From NCBI GenBank assembly GCA_024408015.1, contig JAKSVJ010000062.1, positions 1 to 7,097 on the forward strand: a DNA stretch of 7,097 nt, read 5' to 3'. The notes beneath the pieces were generated by a model, which did not search any database, had not been told where the DNA came from, and saw nothing but the letters and a program-made list of their open reading frames with translations. A program made the position numbers and the translations under genes. Position 1 is the first letter of the stretch. Every line of letters starts with the position of its first letter. Shown here in pieces: positions 6,884 to 7,097 of the stretch. The stretch comes from Clostridia bacterium. GTDB taxonomy: Bacteria > Bacillota > Clostridia > Oscillospirales > CAG-272.

Positions 6884-7097
6884 ATGAAAATATATTTTTC
6901 TGGTTCAATTAGAGGTGGAAGGGATGATGCAAATCTCTATCACGAAATGATTGAAATACTAAAAACATATGGTGATGTTCTAACAGAACACGTTGGTGAC
7001 ATGTCACTCACATCCAAAGGTGGGGATGGAACAAGTGAATACATTTGGAAAAGAGACACATCATGGCTTGATGAAAGCGATGTTGTAATTGCTGAAT
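6884..7097 (+). CDS. DNPH1/Rcl-like 2'-deoxynucleoside 5'-phosphate N-hydrolase (3' end beyond window)
   Basis: Probable cytoplasmic enzyme of the nucleoside 2-deoxyribosyltransferase superfamily that splits the N-glycosidic bond of deoxynucleoside monophosphates into free base and deoxyribose 5-phosphate. The 71 visible residues match the mammalian DNPH1/Rcl pattern closely: IYFSGSIRGGRDD at 3-15 (phosphate-binding start of the Rossmann-like fold), NLYHEMI with Tyr19 at the conserved active-site tyrosine position, YGDVLTEHVG at 29-38, and the WLDESDVVIAE stretch at 61-71 holding the conserved Asp. The catalytic Glu, in the GYE motif of relatives, lies beyond the cut end; full length should be about 140-160 residues. 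ATG 6884 follows the hydrolase stop by 4 bases. AAGGA at 6871-6875, inside the end of the hydrolase gene, serves as ribosome binding site, so the two genes are probably cotranscribed and translationally coupled. A related purine or pyrimidine deoxyribosyltransferase is the main alternative. Confidence 0.87.
   Translation, partial: MKIYFSGSIRGGRDDANLYHEMIEILKTYGDVLTEHVGDMSLTSKGGDGTSEYIWKRDTSWLDESDVVIAE

Overview
The window looks like chromosomal DNA from an AT-rich Firmicute, most likely an uncultured gut-type member of the Clostridia. This is inferred from the A/T-rich codon choice in the hydrolase and permease genes, strong GGAGG/AAGGGGG ribosome binding sites, a sigma-A-type promoter, a Gram-positive style lipoprotein, and TGA used as a normal stop. 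No marker gene fixes the genus.

Layout: two divergent transcription units flank an AT-rich regulatory gap (about 3455-3885). Leftward (minus strand) come a very large family-5 solute-binding lipoprotein (962-3454) and then the first OppB/DppB-type permease subunit (1-829, cut by the window edge). They are separated by 132 bases holding a perfect 13-bp hairpin and an adjoining 16-bp palindrome. Rightward (plus strand) come a 997-residue cytoplasmic glycoside hydrolase family 2 enzyme (3886-6879) and, 4 bases later, the start of a DNPH1/Rcl-like nucleotide N-glycosidase (6884 to the window end).

Working model (inference): the lipoprotein captures an oligosaccharide, glycoside or peptide outside the cell, and the Opp/Dpp-type permease, with a second permease and ATPases expected beyond base 1, imports it. 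The GH2 enzyme has no export signal and would remove sugar residues from an imported glycoside inside the cell. The divergent arrangement supports a shared substrate but does not prove it. The role of the nucleotide hydrolase in the same unit is not obvious.

Nothing here is demonstrably a wholly new system. The most unusual points are the roughly 830-residue binding protein with a large internal insertion, the GH2 enzyme with divergent active-site motifs and an apparent amidotransferase-like C-terminus, its tight coupling to a dNMP-hydrolase-like gene, and several inverted and direct repeats in the non-coding gaps. No RNA genes, insertion sequences or CRISPR arrays were seen.
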